In this document: positions 38,123 to 49,376 of the stretch, in pieces
How positions within the stretch are numbered: the first letter of the stretch is position 1
Layout of the letters: the number at the start of each line of letters is the position of its first letter
From: Glaciimonas sp. CA11.2
GTDB taxonomy: Bacteria; Pseudomonadota; Gammaproteobacteria; Burkholderiales; Burkholderiaceae_D
Assembly (NCBI RefSeq): GCF_034314045.1
Contig: NZ_JAVIWL010000001.1
Span: forward strand, 1,984,001 to 2,048,000
Length of the DNA stretch: 64,000 nucleotides
Direction of reading: 5' to 3'
Made by a program: the position numbers and the translations under genes
The notes under the pieces: model-generated
Databases searched by the model: none
The model's input: only the letters and a program-made list of their open reading frames with translations
What the model was told of the DNA's origin: nothing

Positions 38123-39157
38123 TCATTTTGGCATTGCTGCCAAAACATCGTGCGCCTGCTCATCCGCATGATACGAACTACGCACCATTGCGCCGACCGC
38201 AGCATGGACAAACCCCATTTTGTACGCTTCTTCTTCGTACATTTTAAACGTATCAGGATGCACGTAGCGACGCACTGGCAAGTGGTTGCCGCTTGGCATC
38301 AAATACTGGCCGATCGTCAGCATGTCAACGTCATGCGCGCGCAAATCTCGCATTACTTGCAATACTTCCTCGTCCGTTTCGCCCAACCCCACCATGATGC
38401 CGGACTTGGTCGGAACCTTTGGATGCAGCGCCTTGAAACGTTTGAGTAAATTGAGCGAGTAATCATAATCCGAACCCGGACGCGCTTCTTTATACAGGCG
38501 CGGTGCAGTTTCCAGATTATGGTTCATGACGTCCGGGGGAGCTGCATTGAGGATTTCAAGTGCGCGGTCCATGCGGCCGCGGAAGTCAGGCGTCAGGATT
38601 TCAATCCGCGTGTTGGGTGACAATTCGCGGACGCGACGGATACATTCGGCGAAATGGCCTGCACCGCCATCGCGTAAATCATCGCGGTCAACGCTGGTGA
38701 TGACAACATAACTCAGGCGTAATTCGGCAATGGTTTTTGCCAGATTTTCGGGTTCGTTGACATCTAACGGATCAGGACGGCCATGGCCGACGTCGCAGAA
38801 CGGGCAGCGGCGGGTGCATTTATCACCCATGATCATGAAGGTTGCCGTGCCCTTACCGAAACACTCACCGATGTTGGGACAACTGGCTTCTTCACAGACC
38901 GTCACCAGGCTGTTGGCGCGCAGAATATCTTTGATTTCATAGAAGCGTGTGGTCGGCGATGCCGCCTTGACGCGAATCCAGTCCGGCTTTTTGAGGCGCT
39001 CAATCGGAATGATTTTGATTGGAATGCGCGCAGTTTTGCTGGCACCTTTTTGCTTTTCTAGCGGATTATAGGGCGCGGCCGGAATAGCACCAGTATTAGG
39101 GGCGAGGGCAGCTTTAGCAGTATCAACAACGTGTAGTGGAGTAGTTTCTGTAGTCAT
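38123..39157 (-). CDS. lipA: Lipoyl synthase
   Basis: Radical SAM enzyme that inserts two sulfurs into octanoyl groups on lipoyl domains. 344 residues hold the auxiliary cluster motif [13 protein letters not shown] near residue 92 and the radical SAM motif [13 protein letters not shown] near 113. The C-terminal RSSYHADEQ block ligates the auxiliary cluster. It follows lipB by 28 nt on minus, giving a complete lipoate pathway. Confidence 0.97.
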   Translation of the reverse strand: MTTETTPLHVVDTAKAALAPNTGAIPAAPYNPLEKQKGASKTARIPIKIIPIERLKKPDWIRVKAASPTTRFYEIKDILRANSLVTVCEEASCPNIGECFGKGTATFMIMGDKCTRRCPFCDVGHGRPDPLDVNEPENLAKTIAELRLSYVVITSVDRDDLRDGGAGHFAECIRRVRELSPNTRIEILTPDFRGRMDRALEILNAAPPDVMNHNLETAPRLYKEARPGSDYDYSLNLLKRFKALHPKVPTKSGIMVGLGETDEEVLQVMRDLRAHDVDMLTIGQYLMPSGNHLPVRRYVHPDTFKMYEEEAYKMGFVHAAVGAMVRSSYHADEQAHDVLAAMPK

Positions 39158-39185
39158 AGTCTAAGTAATCTTCTTTGGTGAAGCA

Positions 39186-39833
39186 TCAACCGAGGCGTTC
39201 AATCAGTATGTGAGCGAGTGCTAACTGCACTGCAGATAACGCCGCATCAGTCCCCAACGTTTTCATATCGATCGTCGCCAAGCCTTCGTAGCCGCACGGA
39301 TTGATCCAGGAAAATGGTGTCAAATCCATCGCAACATTGAGCGAGACGCCATGATATGTGCAGCCGCTGGCGCGAATTTTCAACCCGAGCGCTGCGATCT
39401 TAGCACCTTGCCATGGGCCATCGGCCATGTAAATGCCGGGTGCGCCGGATTTGCGCTCACCAGCAAGATTATACGCTGCGAGGGTCTCGATCACCGCTTG
39501 CTCAATGACGTGGACAAATTCACGTGCAAAAAGACGGCTTTCTGTGCGTTTTCGGCGCAAATCGATCAGTAAATAGATAACTACCTGACCGGGGCCATGA
39601 TAAGTGACTTCACCTCCACGATCAGTTTGTACGATCGGAATGGCATGCGGTGCCAGAACATGGCCCGGATCGGCAGCAAGCCCCAGCGTGAATACGGGCG
39701 GATGCTCGACGATCCATAACTGATCAGCGGTGTCGGAGGTGCGGGCGTCAGTGAAGGCGCGCATGGCGTCAAAAGTGACCTGATACGGTTCGTTGCCACG
39801 CTGGATTATTTCGGGGGAAGAAGAAAGCGGCAT
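39186..39833 (-). CDS. lipB: Octanoyltransferase LipB
   Basis: 215 residues. It moves octanoyl from acyl carrier protein to lipoyl domains, supplying the LipA substrate. Family motifs are [20 protein letters not shown] near residue 72, KSGAPGIY near 127 and the catalytic cysteine in [15 protein letters not shown] near 180. It is the promoter-proximal gene of lipB-lipA. Confidence 0.96.
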   Translation of the reverse strand: MPLSSSPEIIQRGNEPYQVTFDAMRAFTDARTSDTADQLWIVEHPPVFTLGLAADPGHVLAPHAIPIVQTDRGGEVTYHGPGQVVIYLLIDLRRKRTESRLFAREFVHVIEQAVIETLAAYNLAGERKSGAPGIYMADGPWQGAKIAALGLKIRASGCTYHGVSLNVAMDLTPFSWINPCGYEGLATIDMKTLGTDAALSAVQLALAHILIERLG

Positions 39834-40184
39834 AGGCGATAGTGTACCGAAAATCGGGTGATATCGGGTTAGTCAGATAAATTGTCTTTTTGTTCACACT
39901 TGAAAACGACGCTTTATATTTTTGCGAACCTGGATCAACTGTCTGGTAGAAGAGTTGGATAATGAATAACGTTAAAGTGCCTAAGTTGCGTTAGTCTGAA
40001 TTTGGCGTTTTTACGCAGAGTTGCTCGAGCGCAAATCTACGTGGGCACGTTGTTTGCAATTGATTACCCGTTGGCGTGAACACCATTTAAAATGATGCGA
40101 TGTGTCGGATTTCTGTATGAAAGCGACAAAATTTGTCACCGAATTGGTTATTTTAATCTGCATGCTTACCGTCTGGAAACTATC
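39834..40184. other. Divergent intergenic region between lipB and pyrE
   Basis: 351 nt with no gene. A TTCACA-16-TATATT pair near 39895-39922 on plus is a possible promoter, but far from pyrE. Nothing stronger is visible. Confidence 0.35.
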
Positions 40185-40850
40185 TTGAATAATTTACGTC
40201 AGCAGTTTATTGCGTTTTCTGTCGCCTCGGGCGTTCTGCGGTTTGGTGATTTTGTGACCAAAGCGGGGCGCACTTCGCCTTATTTCTTTAACGCCGGATT
40301 ATTTAACGAAGGCGCAACGCTGGCGCAGTTATCGCAGTTTTACGCCCGCACTTTGCTGGACTCCGGGGTTGAGTTCGACATGCTGTTCGGTCCCGCTTAT
40401 AAAGGCATTACGCTGGCGTCGGCAACGGCAGTCGCAATGGCTGCCGAAGGCCGCAATGTAGCATTTTCGTATAACCGCAAGGAAGCCAAGGATCATGGCG
40501 AAGGCGGCACTATCGTTGGGGCCAAGTTGGAAGGGCGCGTAGTCATTATCGATGACGTCATTTCGGCCGGTACTTCGGTACGTGAATCAGTAGCGATGAT
40601 CCGCGCTGCCGGTGCAACCCCATGTGCGGTCCTGATCGCACTGGACCGGATGGAGCGCTCAGGTAAGGACGATGCGCTTTCCGAGAAGTCAGCAGTGGAA
40701 GAAGTGGGTCGAGAATTTGGATTGCCAGTGATTTCAATAGGCAATTTAAACGATTTGCTGACGTATATTTCGGCTGCCGGTGCGGACCCGCAGTTGGCGC
40801 AATATAAAGACGCAGTGGCTTCTTATCGTACGCGTTATGGCGTGAACTGA
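40185..40850 (+). CDS. pyrE: Orotate phosphoribosyltransferase
   Basis: Joins orotate to PRPP in pyrimidine synthesis. About 221 residues from TTG 40185, where the family start LNNLRQQFIAF begins and CTGGAAA lies upstream. ATG 40092 or 40095 would add 30 residues not usual for PyrE. Motifs are FVTKAGRTSPYFFNAGLF near residue 20, the FGPAYKGITLA loop and the PRPP motif VVIIDDVISAGTS near 121. The gene stands alone. Confidence 0.94.
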   Translation: MNNLRQQFIAFSVASGVLRFGDFVTKAGRTSPYFFNAGLFNEGATLAQLSQFYARTLLDSGVEFDMLFGPAYKGITLASATAVAMAAEGRNVAFSYNRKEAKDHGEGGTIVGAKLEGRVVIIDDVISAGTSVRESVAMIRAAGATPCAVLIALDRMERSGKDDALSEKSAVEEVGREFGLPVISIGNLNDLLTYISAAGADPQLAQYKDAVASYRTRYGVN

Positions 40851-41046
40851 TTATAAAAAATGTTGACTCCATCATGCGCCACAGTTGGCGTATATGTTCG
40901 TTCATTGCTATCTGTTCGAGGCAAACCTTGGTTGCCAGGATAGTACCCATATGGATTGGTTGGCGGGATGAATGTTAGCTAGCGCTAGGCGATGTAATGC
41001 AAAATGGGCTCACACTGACTGGCGGCGTTAATTTGCGGATAAGCGC

Positions 41047-41757
41047 ATGAATTCAAGCGTAAAGATTCAACTAAAAACGCGACTAATGGCACAACGAATG
41101 CACAGCTTCACAAGTGCATTGAGTTTGCCTTGTCTGACTGTTTTTACGATGATTTTTATAGGTGTTATTTGTGCGTTGCCGTTGCCAGTGCGCAGCCAGA
41201 TTTTTACTTGCAAGGACTCCGCAGGACGGACGATGACTTCTGATCATCCTATGCCAGAATGTGCTGATCGGGCGATGCGTGAACTCAGTAATACCGGTTT
41301 GTTACGGCGCGAAATCCCCGCGCCACTCAATGCTGAACAAAAACGGCAGCAGCAACTGCTGGAAGATAAGCGTCGCTTAGCGGTTGCAGTGGTGGAAGAG
41401 CAGCGCCAGCAAGATAGAGCATTGATGGCGCGCTATCGTAGCGAGGGTGATATCGCAGCGTCGCGGCGTTATTACCTTGGTCTGTCGCAAGATATGATTA
41501 AACGCGATCAAGCGTTTATATTGGATGCAGAAAATCAATTGAAGCAGGCGCAGGCAGATACAGAATTCTATAAAAATAGAAAGCTTCCCGGCAACGTCCA
41601 ATGGCGTATCGACGATGCGCAGCATGCTTTAGAGAGCGGTAAAACCAGCTTGAATGCGCATCAAAAAGAAGCCGCCGGAATCAATGTTAAATTTGATGAA
41701 ACGTTAGCGCGTTACCGGGCGCTAACCGTTAGCCAGTCAACCGCCTCGAATCGCTGA
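41047..41757 (+). CDS. DUF4124-type secreted protein
   Basis: 236 residues. An N-terminal hydrophobic stretch (LTVFTMIFIGVICALPLPVRS) looks like a signal peptide. It is followed by a short DUF4124 domain, IFTCKDSAGRTMTSDHPMPEC, with the usual cysteine pair. The rest is a long charged helix rich in Q, K, E and R (NAEQKRQQQLLEDKRR), probably coiled coil. The family is periplasmic and of unknown function. The convergent terminator at 41821 ends it. Confidence 0.8.
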   Translation: MNSSVKIQLKTRLMAQRMHSFTSALSLPCLTVFTMIFIGVICALPLPVRSQIFTCKDSAGRTMTSDHPMPECADRAMRELSNTGLLRREIPAPLNAEQKRQQQLLEDKRRLAVAVVEEQRQQDRALMARYRSEGDIAASRRYYLGLSQDMIKRDQAFILDAENQLKQAQADTEFYKNRKLPGNVQWRIDDAQHALESGKTSLNAHQKEAAGINVKFDETLARYRALTVSQSTASNR

Positions 41758-41820
41758 TGACGCGTTTTGTATGGGTAGCAGAGCCATGTGCGAGTGCGGC
41801 AAGTTTGATTGAGCCTAATC

Positions 41821-41877
41821 AGGTCGGGGCGGTATACCTTTTGACCTGATTGCGTGATTAGCCCCGACCTTTTTTTC
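41821..41877 (+). terminator. Terminator with a competing hairpin
   Basis: AGGTCGGGGC (41821-41830) pairs with GCCCCGACCT (41861-41870), followed by seven Ts. The overlapping AATCAGGTC (41818-41826) can instead pair with GACCTGATT (41843-41851), so the two stems exclude each other. Confidence 0.75.
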
Positions 41878-41882
41878 AGCGT

Positions 41883-43343
41883 CTACGATGCCAGTTTTTG
41901 TTTCAATAATTCTGTCAACTGGGTAGGATTGGCTTTGCCCTTACTGGCTTTCATCGCCTGACCGATGAGCGCATTAAATGCTTTTTCCTTGCCGGACCGG
42001 AACTCTTCAACCGATTTGGTATTGGCGGCCAATACATCATCGATGATCTTTTCTAACGCGCCGCTATCCGAAATCTGCTTCAGACCTTTGCTATCGATGA
42101 TCTCATCAGCCAACGTATCCTGAGAAGCTTTTGCGTCCCACATTGCGGCAAACACTTCTTTGGCTATTTTGTTGGAAATAGTGCCGTCAGCGATACGTTG
42201 CAGCAGCAACGCAAATTGGCTCGCGCTGACCGGTGCGACGCTGATATCAACGTCTTCACGGTGAAGTGTCGATGAGATATCGCCCATCAGCCAGTTAGCA
42301 GCCGGTTTGGCCTGGTCTTTGCCCGCTATGGTTACCACCGCTTCAAAATACGCGGCCATTGCCTTCGATTGGGTCAAGACGATTGCATCGTAGTCCGACA
42401 GACCATATTCGCGCATAAAACGCTCACGCATCGCTCCCGGCAATTCCGGCATGGTCGCCCGTACGCGTTCGACCCATTCCCGGGAGATGACCAGCGGTGG
42501 CAAATCAGGGTCCGGGAAGTAGCGATAATCCTGCGAATCTTCCTTGCTGCGCATTGAGCGTGTTTCTTTTTTATCAGGGTCGTAGAGGCGTGTTTCCTGG
42601 CGAATCGTGCCACCGTCTTCAATGGTTTCGATTTGGTTCTGAACTTCGTAATTGATCGCCTCTTCAAGGAAGCGGAACGAGTTCAGATTTTTGATTTCAC
42701 GCCGCGTACCGTATTCCTTTTGTCCGACCGGGCGTACCGAAACATTGGCATCGCAGCGGAAAGAGCCTTCCTGCATGTTGCCGTCAGAAATACCCAGCCA
42801 CATGACTAATGCATGTAATGATTTGGCGTAAGCAACCGCTTCTGTTGCGCTGCGCATATCTGGTTCGGTGACGATTTCCAGCAATGGTGTGCCGGCACGA
42901 TTTAAGTCAATACCGGTCATGCCTTGATAGTCTTCGTGGAGCGATTTTCCTGCATCTTCTTCCAGATGCGCGCGCGTCAGCTGAACCGAGCGAATTTCGC
43001 TCTTTCCGTCTTTTTCCATCACGAACGACACCTTGCCACCTTGTACAACCGGAATCTCAAACTGACTGATTTGGTAGCCTTTAGGCAAATCCGGATAAAA
43101 ATAGTTTTTGCGTGCAAAAACGGATTGTGGCGCAATGACCGCATCGACCGCCAGACCAAACTGGATAGCGCGCTCAACGGCGCCACGATTAAGAACCGGC
43201 AATACACCGGGTAATGCCAGATCGACCGGACTGGCCTGGGTATTGGGTTCAGCGCCGAATTGCGTAGAGGAGCCACTGAAAATTTTTGATTTGGTCGAAA
43301 GCTGTGCATGCGTTTCAAGACCGATTACGACTTCCCATTGCAT
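41883..43343 (-). CDS. gatB: Asp-tRNA(Asn)/Glu-tRNA(Gln) amidotransferase subunit B
   Basis: 486 residues from ATG 43343; the frame runs 25 codons further, but GatB begins [15 protein letters not shown]. Motifs include [29 protein letters not shown] near residue 77 and [14 protein letters not shown] near 183. The C-terminal YqeY-like domain binds tRNA. GatB binds the misacylated tRNA and phosphorylates it before amidation. Here it is separated from gatA by a small secreted-protein gene. Confidence 0.96.
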   Translation of the reverse strand: MQWEVVIGLETHAQLSTKSKIFSGSSTQFGAEPNTQASPVDLALPGVLPVLNRGAVERAIQFGLAVDAVIAPQSVFARKNYFYPDLPKGYQISQFEIPVVQGGKVSFVMEKDGKSEIRSVQLTRAHLEEDAGKSLHEDYQGMTGIDLNRAGTPLLEIVTEPDMRSATEAVAYAKSLHALVMWLGISDGNMQEGSFRCDANVSVRPVGQKEYGTRREIKNLNSFRFLEEAINYEVQNQIETIEDGGTIRQETRLYDPDKKETRSMRSKEDSQDYRYFPDPDLPPLVISREWVERVRATMPELPGAMRERFMREYGLSDYDAIVLTQSKAMAAYFEAVVTIAGKDQAKPAANWLMGDISSTLHREDVDISVAPVSASQFALLLQRIADGTISNKIAKEVFAAMWDAKASQDTLADEIIDSKGLKQISDSGALEKIIDDVLAANTKSVEEFRSGKEKAFNALIGQAMKASKGKANPTQLTELLKQKLAS

Positions 43344-43436
43344 AATTTTCTCGTTTCTTTTCTGTACGTGCGCGATGGGCCTTATTGACCATATTGAAAG
43401 TGTCGCCAACTCAGGCAATCGCGCACAATGCTGTGT

Positions 43437-43955
43437 TTATTCTTCGTGACGGCACGTGCCGGTTTTTAAATTTACCGACAATTCCGTAAAATTTACTCTT
43501 GAGCCGCACAACGCCGGACAGCTCGGTTTAATGCTTAACGTGTCACCATCGCGTTGCAAGCGGATACTGCAGTTTTTGCCATGATTATAAAAATCAAAAC
43601 CACGTCGATCTCGTGCCGCCACTGGATCTTTTAGGGTGACACGCCAGCCCGGTTTATCGCCACTCTGGGTGACTTCGGCGACCGGTTCGTCGCTTTCATC
43701 CACGCTGCAATCGAAACCGTGCATCGTCCGATACTGATCCGACTCCCAGCGAAAAGTTTTTATCTTGGCGCCATCCAAATGTATTTCGCCTTCGTCGGCC
43801 AAAATAACTTTTTCACCGCCTTCAGTATGGGTCGTATTGCAGCCAAATTTGGTCTGCAATTCTTGCGCATACACGGATGTCGACAGTAGCGTTATGGCCA
43901 GTAGGATCAGCATCGTAACAAAATAGCGGTGCAAACAGGTGTGGATGACGCGCAT
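43437..43955 (-). CDS. Secreted cysteine-containing protein of unknown function
   Basis: 172 residues, with a signal peptide (MLILLAITLLSTSVYA, cut near residue 30). The mature part of about 142 residues is polar with six cysteines, arranged as KFGCNTTHTEG, GFDCSVDES, KNCSIRL, SCPALCGSR and GTCRHEE, so disulfides are likely. I do not recognise a named domain. It sits 19 nt after gatA and 93 nt before gatB on the same strand, so it would be cotranscribed with the amidotransferase, although it cannot share that cytosolic job. Confidence 0.8.
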   Translation of the reverse strand: MRVIHTCLHRYFVTMLILLAITLLSTSVYAQELQTKFGCNTTHTEGGEKVILADEGEIHLDGAKIKTFRWESDQYRTMHGFDCSVDESDEPVAEVTQSGDKPGWRVTLKDPVAARDRRGFDFYNHGKNCSIRLQRDGDTLSIKPSCPALCGSRVNFTELSVNLKTGTCRHEE

Positions 43956-43974
43956 GGCGAATTTCTCGTTTCGG

Positions 43975-45441
43975 TTAGTTGGGCGACCGCAAATGCCAGT
44001 CGGTTACGCGTTGATATTGGTGTGCAACGTTAAGCAGCTTCGCTTCATCAAAATAGCTTCCGATAATCTGCAATCCAACCGGACGCTGCGCATTTTTTTC
44101 TCCCTGCCCAAAACCGCATGGAATCGACATGCCTGGCAAGCCAGCCAGACTACTCGATAAGGTATAAATGTCGGCTAGATAATTCGCCACAGGATCATTC
44201 GCTTTCGCGCCTAAATCCCACGCTACGGTAGGTGATACGGGGCCCATGATGACGTCACATAAACGGTTAGGGCCAGTTAGTGCCTTTTGAAAGTCTTCTG
44301 CGATCAGGCGACGGATTTTTTGCGCTTGCAAATAATAGGCATCGTAATAACCGTGCGACAACACGTAGGCACCTACAAGAATACGACGTTTGACTTCTTC
44401 GCCAAATCCCTCAGCACGCGATTTTTGATACATATCGGCCAGATCTTTGTAATCGGCTGCGCGATGTCCGTAGCGGACGCCATCGAAGCGACTCAGATTG
44501 GACGACGCTTCGGCTGGCGCAATCACGTAATACACGGGAATTGATAGTTCAGTTTTCGGGAGTGAAATATCGACCAGAACGGCACCCAATTTTTCGTACT
44601 CGCTCAAGGCTGCGCGCACCGCTTGTTCAACGTCGGGGGCGAGGCCGCTACTAAAATATTCTTTTGGAATGCCGATTCGCAAACCTTTGATATCGTCGTT
44701 CAGGCCAAGAGTAAAATCTTCTTTTGGGCGCTCCAGACTGGTGGAGTCGCGCGGATCAAATCCAACCATCGCATTGAGTAACAAAGCACAATCTTCTGCA
44801 GTTTGAGCGATGGGCCCGGCCTGATCCAATGACGAAGCAAAGGCGATCATGCCGAAGCGAGATACGCTTCCGTAGGTCGGTTTGATGCCCGTGACGCCGC
44901 ATAGCGACGCGGGTTGACGGATTGATCCGCCCGTATCGGTTGCGGTGGCCGCTGGCGTTAATCTTGCGGCCACAGCCGCTGCCGAACCGCCTGATGAGCC
45001 GCCCGGAATCGCGGTTTTATCCCAAGGGTTTTTAACGGCGCCGAAATGGGAGTTTTCGTTCGATGAACCCATCGCAAATTCATCGCAGTTCAGCTTGCCC
45101 AGGTGCACCATGCCGGCATCTTTAAAATGCGACACGACGGTTGCATCGAAAGGGCTGACGTAATTTTCCAACATTTTGGAGCCGGCAGTGGAACGCCAGT
45201 CACGCGTGACAAAAATATCTTTGTGCGCGATCGGTAGGCCGGTCAAGGGTGTGGCGTTATTTTGAGCCAGCCGTTGGTCGGCGTTGCGCGCTTGTTGCAA
45301 GGTCAACTCGGGGTCTACGTGCAGAAAAGCATTGAGATCACTTTGCTGAATACGTGCCAAAAATTGTGTAGTCAGTTCCACAGAAGAAATTTTCTTATCG
45401 TGAAGCAGTATCGACAGTTGTTTAAGAGTTTTTGTATGCAT
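43975..45441 (-). CDS. gatA: Asp-tRNA(Asn)/Glu-tRNA(Gln) amidotransferase subunit A
   Basis: 488-residue amidase-signature enzyme that releases ammonia from glutamine and channels it to GatB. The catalytic Lys is in LPIAHKDIF near residue 73. The two serines lie in [16 protein letters not shown] and the [14 protein letters not shown] block near 145-175. It normally overlaps gatC, but here 324 nt of structured spacer lie between them. Confidence 0.97.
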   Translation of the reverse strand: MHTKTLKQLSILLHDKKISSVELTTQFLARIQQSDLNAFLHVDPELTLQQARNADQRLAQNNATPLTGLPIAHKDIFVTRDWRSTAGSKMLENYVSPFDATVVSHFKDAGMVHLGKLNCDEFAMGSSNENSHFGAVKNPWDKTAIPGGSSGGSAAAVAARLTPAATATDTGGSIRQPASLCGVTGIKPTYGSVSRFGMIAFASSLDQAGPIAQTAEDCALLLNAMVGFDPRDSTSLERPKEDFTLGLNDDIKGLRIGIPKEYFSSGLAPDVEQAVRAALSEYEKLGAVLVDISLPKTELSIPVYYVIAPAEASSNLSRFDGVRYGHRAADYKDLADMYQKSRAEGFGEEVKRRILVGAYVLSHGYYDAYYLQAQKIRRLIAEDFQKALTGPNRLCDVIMGPVSPTVAWDLGAKANDPVANYLADIYTLSSSLAGLPGMSIPCGFGQGEKNAQRPVGLQIIGSYFDEAKLLNVAHQYQRVTDWHLRSPN

Positions 45442-45765
45442 GTGATGGAAACTTGCCGGGTAAATAAGGAATGATTCATTCGCTGCACATCGTCCGAATT
45501 AATTGCATTAATCGTAAGATACGGACAAAAGATGTGTTTTCAGCAATTCATATTTCCTAGGGTTTTCTGCCGGTGAGTGTTGCGCAAATGGCACCGGTTT
45601 GCCGTTTTATTATATTTTCGATGCACGGATGGTCGCTCCATGATGCGTCGAAAATAGCGCGCCTGACGTTAGTGAATAGTGGTTATTGGGTTATTGCAGA
45701 TAAATAATTAAATGAATTAATTAATTTATTTATCACTCGAGTGCGTTATATTTCTTTAAAGAAAA
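45442..45765. other. Gene-free spacer with two hairpins between gatC and gatA
   Basis: CCGGTG (45570-45575) pairs with CACCGG (45592-45597). TTTTCGATGC (45615-45624) pairs with GCGTCGAAAA (45645-45654), with an inner ATGG / CCAT stem. The right part (about 45705-45735) is nearly pure AT. No ORF is supportable. Confidence 0.5.
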
Positions 45766-46068
45766 TTATTCGATGACTTTTGGAACGAGATAGAGGCCGT
45801 CCTCGGTTGCGGGTGCAGTGCGTTGGTAATCCTCGCGGCGGTTGGTTTCGGTAACAACGTCGTCGCGCAGGCGCAATGAAAGATCTGTCTGCAGCGCGGC
45901 AATCGGATGACTTAACGGCTCAACACCCGTGGTATCAACGGCGCTTAGCTGTTCCACCAATGAAAAAATGCCATTTAGTTTATCTAAGGTGGCCGTGGCC
46001 TGGTCTTCGGTCAGCTCAAGGCGGGCGAGATGGGCAATACGTTTAACGTCGGAAAGGGCTAGAGACAT
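45766..46068 (-). CDS. gatC: Asp-tRNA(Asn)/Glu-tRNA(Gln) amidotransferase subunit C
   Basis: 100 residues from ATG 46068; the upstream extension of the frame lacks family similarity. It begins [20 protein letters not shown] and ends with the [11 protein letters not shown] tail typical of GatC. It wraps round GatA and stabilises its contact with GatB. It is the first gene of the gat series and divergent from mreB. Confidence 0.94.
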   Translation of the reverse strand: MSLALSDVKRIAHLARLELTEDQATATLDKLNGIFSLVEQLSAVDTTGVEPLSHPIAALQTDLSLRLRDDVVTETNRREDYQRTAPATEDGLYLVPKVIE

Positions 46069-46280
46069 ATGTTTTGGTGGCGCAAAATGCGCTGCTGAAA
46101 GTGTTGTATGAAGGTCTTTAATGTCGATAAAACTTCTTAAAGCTTTGTAAAAGGCCAGCATTTCTAGCCTTTTGTCGATCAATGTCTTTCAAATTATAAG
46201 GTAGAATGTCGGGTCCATGCCGCATGTCGCAGAGGTGCTGCTTTAAAAACACTCGGAAAACAGCTTAGGCCAAGAATGTG

Positions 46281-46303
46281 GTTGCAAATATTGCAACTAT
46301 AAT
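46281..46303 (+). promoter_or_regulatory. mreB promoter -10 with adjoining palindrome
   Basis: A perfect TATAAT at 46298-46303 follows directly on GTTGCAA-ATA-TTGCAAC (46281-46297), a 17-nt palindrome that fills the place of the spacer. No good -35 is present, which would suit a factor-dependent promoter. The mreB start is 137 nt downstream. The rest of 46069-46439 shows no gene. Confidence 0.5.
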
Positions 46304-46409
46304 GCGTTGTTAAACGTGTCATATTTAGGGTTGGGCCGGTTAACTGATTTTTAAAGAGCGCTGAAGAAGGCCATGCGCTGATAATAGATTCCCCTTATAA
46401 AACGCTTAG

Positions 46410-47483
<1,074 letters not shown>

Positions 47484-47746
47484 TTCACCTAGATAGGGTG
47501 TGCTGCCATATCTTCATGCTTCGGCTTTCGATTTAAGGCAGTGCAACGATGGCTGAGACGGTTTTTTCCGGACTCGGCCCTTCGTGTCGATGGGCGAACA
47601 GCCACGGTGCTCCGTGGTCGTCCTTGATTATTTGGGGTGATTTTCGGTGATCCGCAGTTGTTTGCGGCTCGCTTGATACTCTCGTCAGGCGATCATTTTT
47701 AGTGCATTTTTCTTCAATTTAGTCACCAATAACCTGTTTGCCATCA

Positions 47747-48799
47747 ATGGAATACAGCCCGCCTCCCCTCTTTAAGCAAGGTGCTTCGGCACGCGGAAAG
47801 GCGATTGTTTGTACGTTGCTGGCGCTCACGCTGCTGATCGTCGACGCGCGTTTGCATGCGCTCGTCCTTCTGCGACAGGCAGTCAGTACCGTGCTTTATC
47901 CGGTCCAGGCCGTAGCGCTCATGCCGCGTGATGCTACCTATCGGATGATCGATTATTTCTCGACATTGTCGTCGGTAGAAAAAGAAAACCGAGAATTGCG
48001 TACCGTACAGGCATCGCGTGCGCAGCAATTGCAACAAGCGCAATTGCTGGCAGTAGAAAATGTTCAGTTGCGTAAGTTGTTGGGTGCGCAACAACAACTG
48101 GCAGTGAAATCGGTAATGAGTGAAATTCTTTATGACGCGCGTGATCCCTTTACGCGCAAGGTCGTGGTTGATCGTGGCTCCCAGCAGGGCGTTCTTACCG
48201 GACAGCCGGTCATTGACGACGCGGGCATTGTTGGGCAGGTCACTCGCGTATTTCCTTTTACCTCTGAAATCACATTGTTAACTGATAAAGATCAGGCTAT
48301 TCCGGTGCAGGTTTTACGGAATGGTTTGCGAAGTGTCGCGTATGGTCGCGGTCAATCCGGATTTCTCGATTTGCGTTTTATGGCGGCCAATGCAGATGTC
48401 AAAAAAGACGATGTATTGGTGACCTCGGGCATCGACGGCGTGTATCCGCCCGGCTTGACCGTCGCGAAAGTGGTTTTGGTTGAAAATAAATCTGCCGATG
48501 CATTTGCACATATCGTCTGCGCACCTGCGGCCGGGATTGACCGCCACAGACAACTACTGATTTTGCTGGTTGATCCAAAACCGGCACCGCGCCCGGATGA
48601 TATTGTCAAACCGAGTAGTGGAAAAGTCGATACGCTGAGCAAGCGCCGCTTGACTGACAGCCCTAGAGAAAAAGCGCAAGAAGCAGCAAACGCGGCGAGT
48701 GAAGCCGACAAAGAAGCGAACAAAGATGCGATGAAGAATGCCGCCCGCGATGCGAAGGCCGAGCTTGCGCGAAAAAAATTGCAGGAACGTAGCCGATGA
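47747..48799 (+). CDS. mreC: Rod-shape determining protein MreC
   Basis: 350 residues from ATG 47747 (the frame opens three codons earlier at a TTG). One N-terminal membrane segment (AIVCTLLALTLLIVDARLHAL) is followed by a coiled coil (about residues 65-110) and the two-barrel periplasmic MreC domain with VVDRGSQQGVLTGQPVID. The tail of about 60 residues is charged and Ala/Lys rich (EKAQEAANAASEADKEANK). MreC links MreB filaments to PBP2. It overlaps mreD by 4 nt. Confidence 0.94.
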   Translation: MEYSPPPLFKQGASARGKAIVCTLLALTLLIVDARLHALVLLRQAVSTVLYPVQAVALMPRDATYRMIDYFSTLSSVEKENRELRTVQASRAQQLQQAQLLAVENVQLRKLLGAQQQLAVKSVMSEILYDARDPFTRKVVVDRGSQQGVLTGQPVIDDAGIVGQVTRVFPFTSEITLLTDKDQAIPVQVLRNGLRSVAYGRGQSGFLDLRFMAANADVKKDDVLVTSGIDGVYPPGLTVAKVVLVENKSADAFAHIVCAPAAGIDRHRQLLILLVDPKPAPRPDDIVKPSSGKVDTLSKRRLTDSPREKAQEAANAASEADKEANKDAMKNAARDAKAELARKKLQERSR

Positions 48800-49308
48800 G
48801 TCGCCCACACTATATTTTATTGCCTGCTAATCCGCTTTTTATCGGGATGACGTTACTGCTGGCTTTTTTTCTGAACCTGATGCCTTGGGGCCAGTTGCCG
48901 GGTGTGCCTGATTTTGTTGCATTGGTATTGGTGTTCTGGAGCATTCATCAGCCACGCAAGATCGGCATCGTTATCGCGTTCTGCATGGGATTGCTGGTTG
49001 ATGTGCATGATGCAACGCTGTTGGGGCAAAATGCATTGGCGTACACACTACTTTCGTATTTCGCAATCATGATCCATCGGCGCGTATTATGGTTTTCGCC
49101 ATTGGGTCAGGCTCTCCACATATTACCGTTACTCTTGTTGACGCAAGCGGTGCAACTCGTTTTGCGTCTGATTATCAGTGGCAAATTTCCCGGCTGGTTG
49201 TTTTTTACGGAAAGCCTGGTCAGCATGCTTTTATGGCCATTGCTTAGCTGGATGTTATTGGCACCGCAACGACGTGCCATCAATCGTGATGATAATCGAC
49301 CGATCTAA
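48796..49308 (+). CDS. mreD: Rod-shape determining protein MreD
   Basis: 170 residues, almost all membrane, with about five to six helices including FIGMTLLLAFFLNLMPWG and the conserved FCMGLLVDVHDATLLGQNA. It is an inner-membrane partner of MreC. Its start overlaps the mreC stop (ATGA), and mrdA follows closely. Confidence 0.94.
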   Translation: MSRPHYILLPANPLFIGMTLLLAFFLNLMPWGQLPGVPDFVALVLVFWSIHQPRKIGIVIAFCMGLLVDVHDATLLGQNALAYTLLSYFAIMIHRRVLWFSPLGQALHILPLLLLTQAVQLVLRLIISGKFPGWLFFTESLVSMLLWPLLSWMLLAPQRRAINRDDNRPI

Positions 49309-49376
49309 TTATGCGACATCGCTTTGGGCGACGCCGGTCGCTCTTCTCTGCGCCAGAATCTCACGGTGCAAACCTC

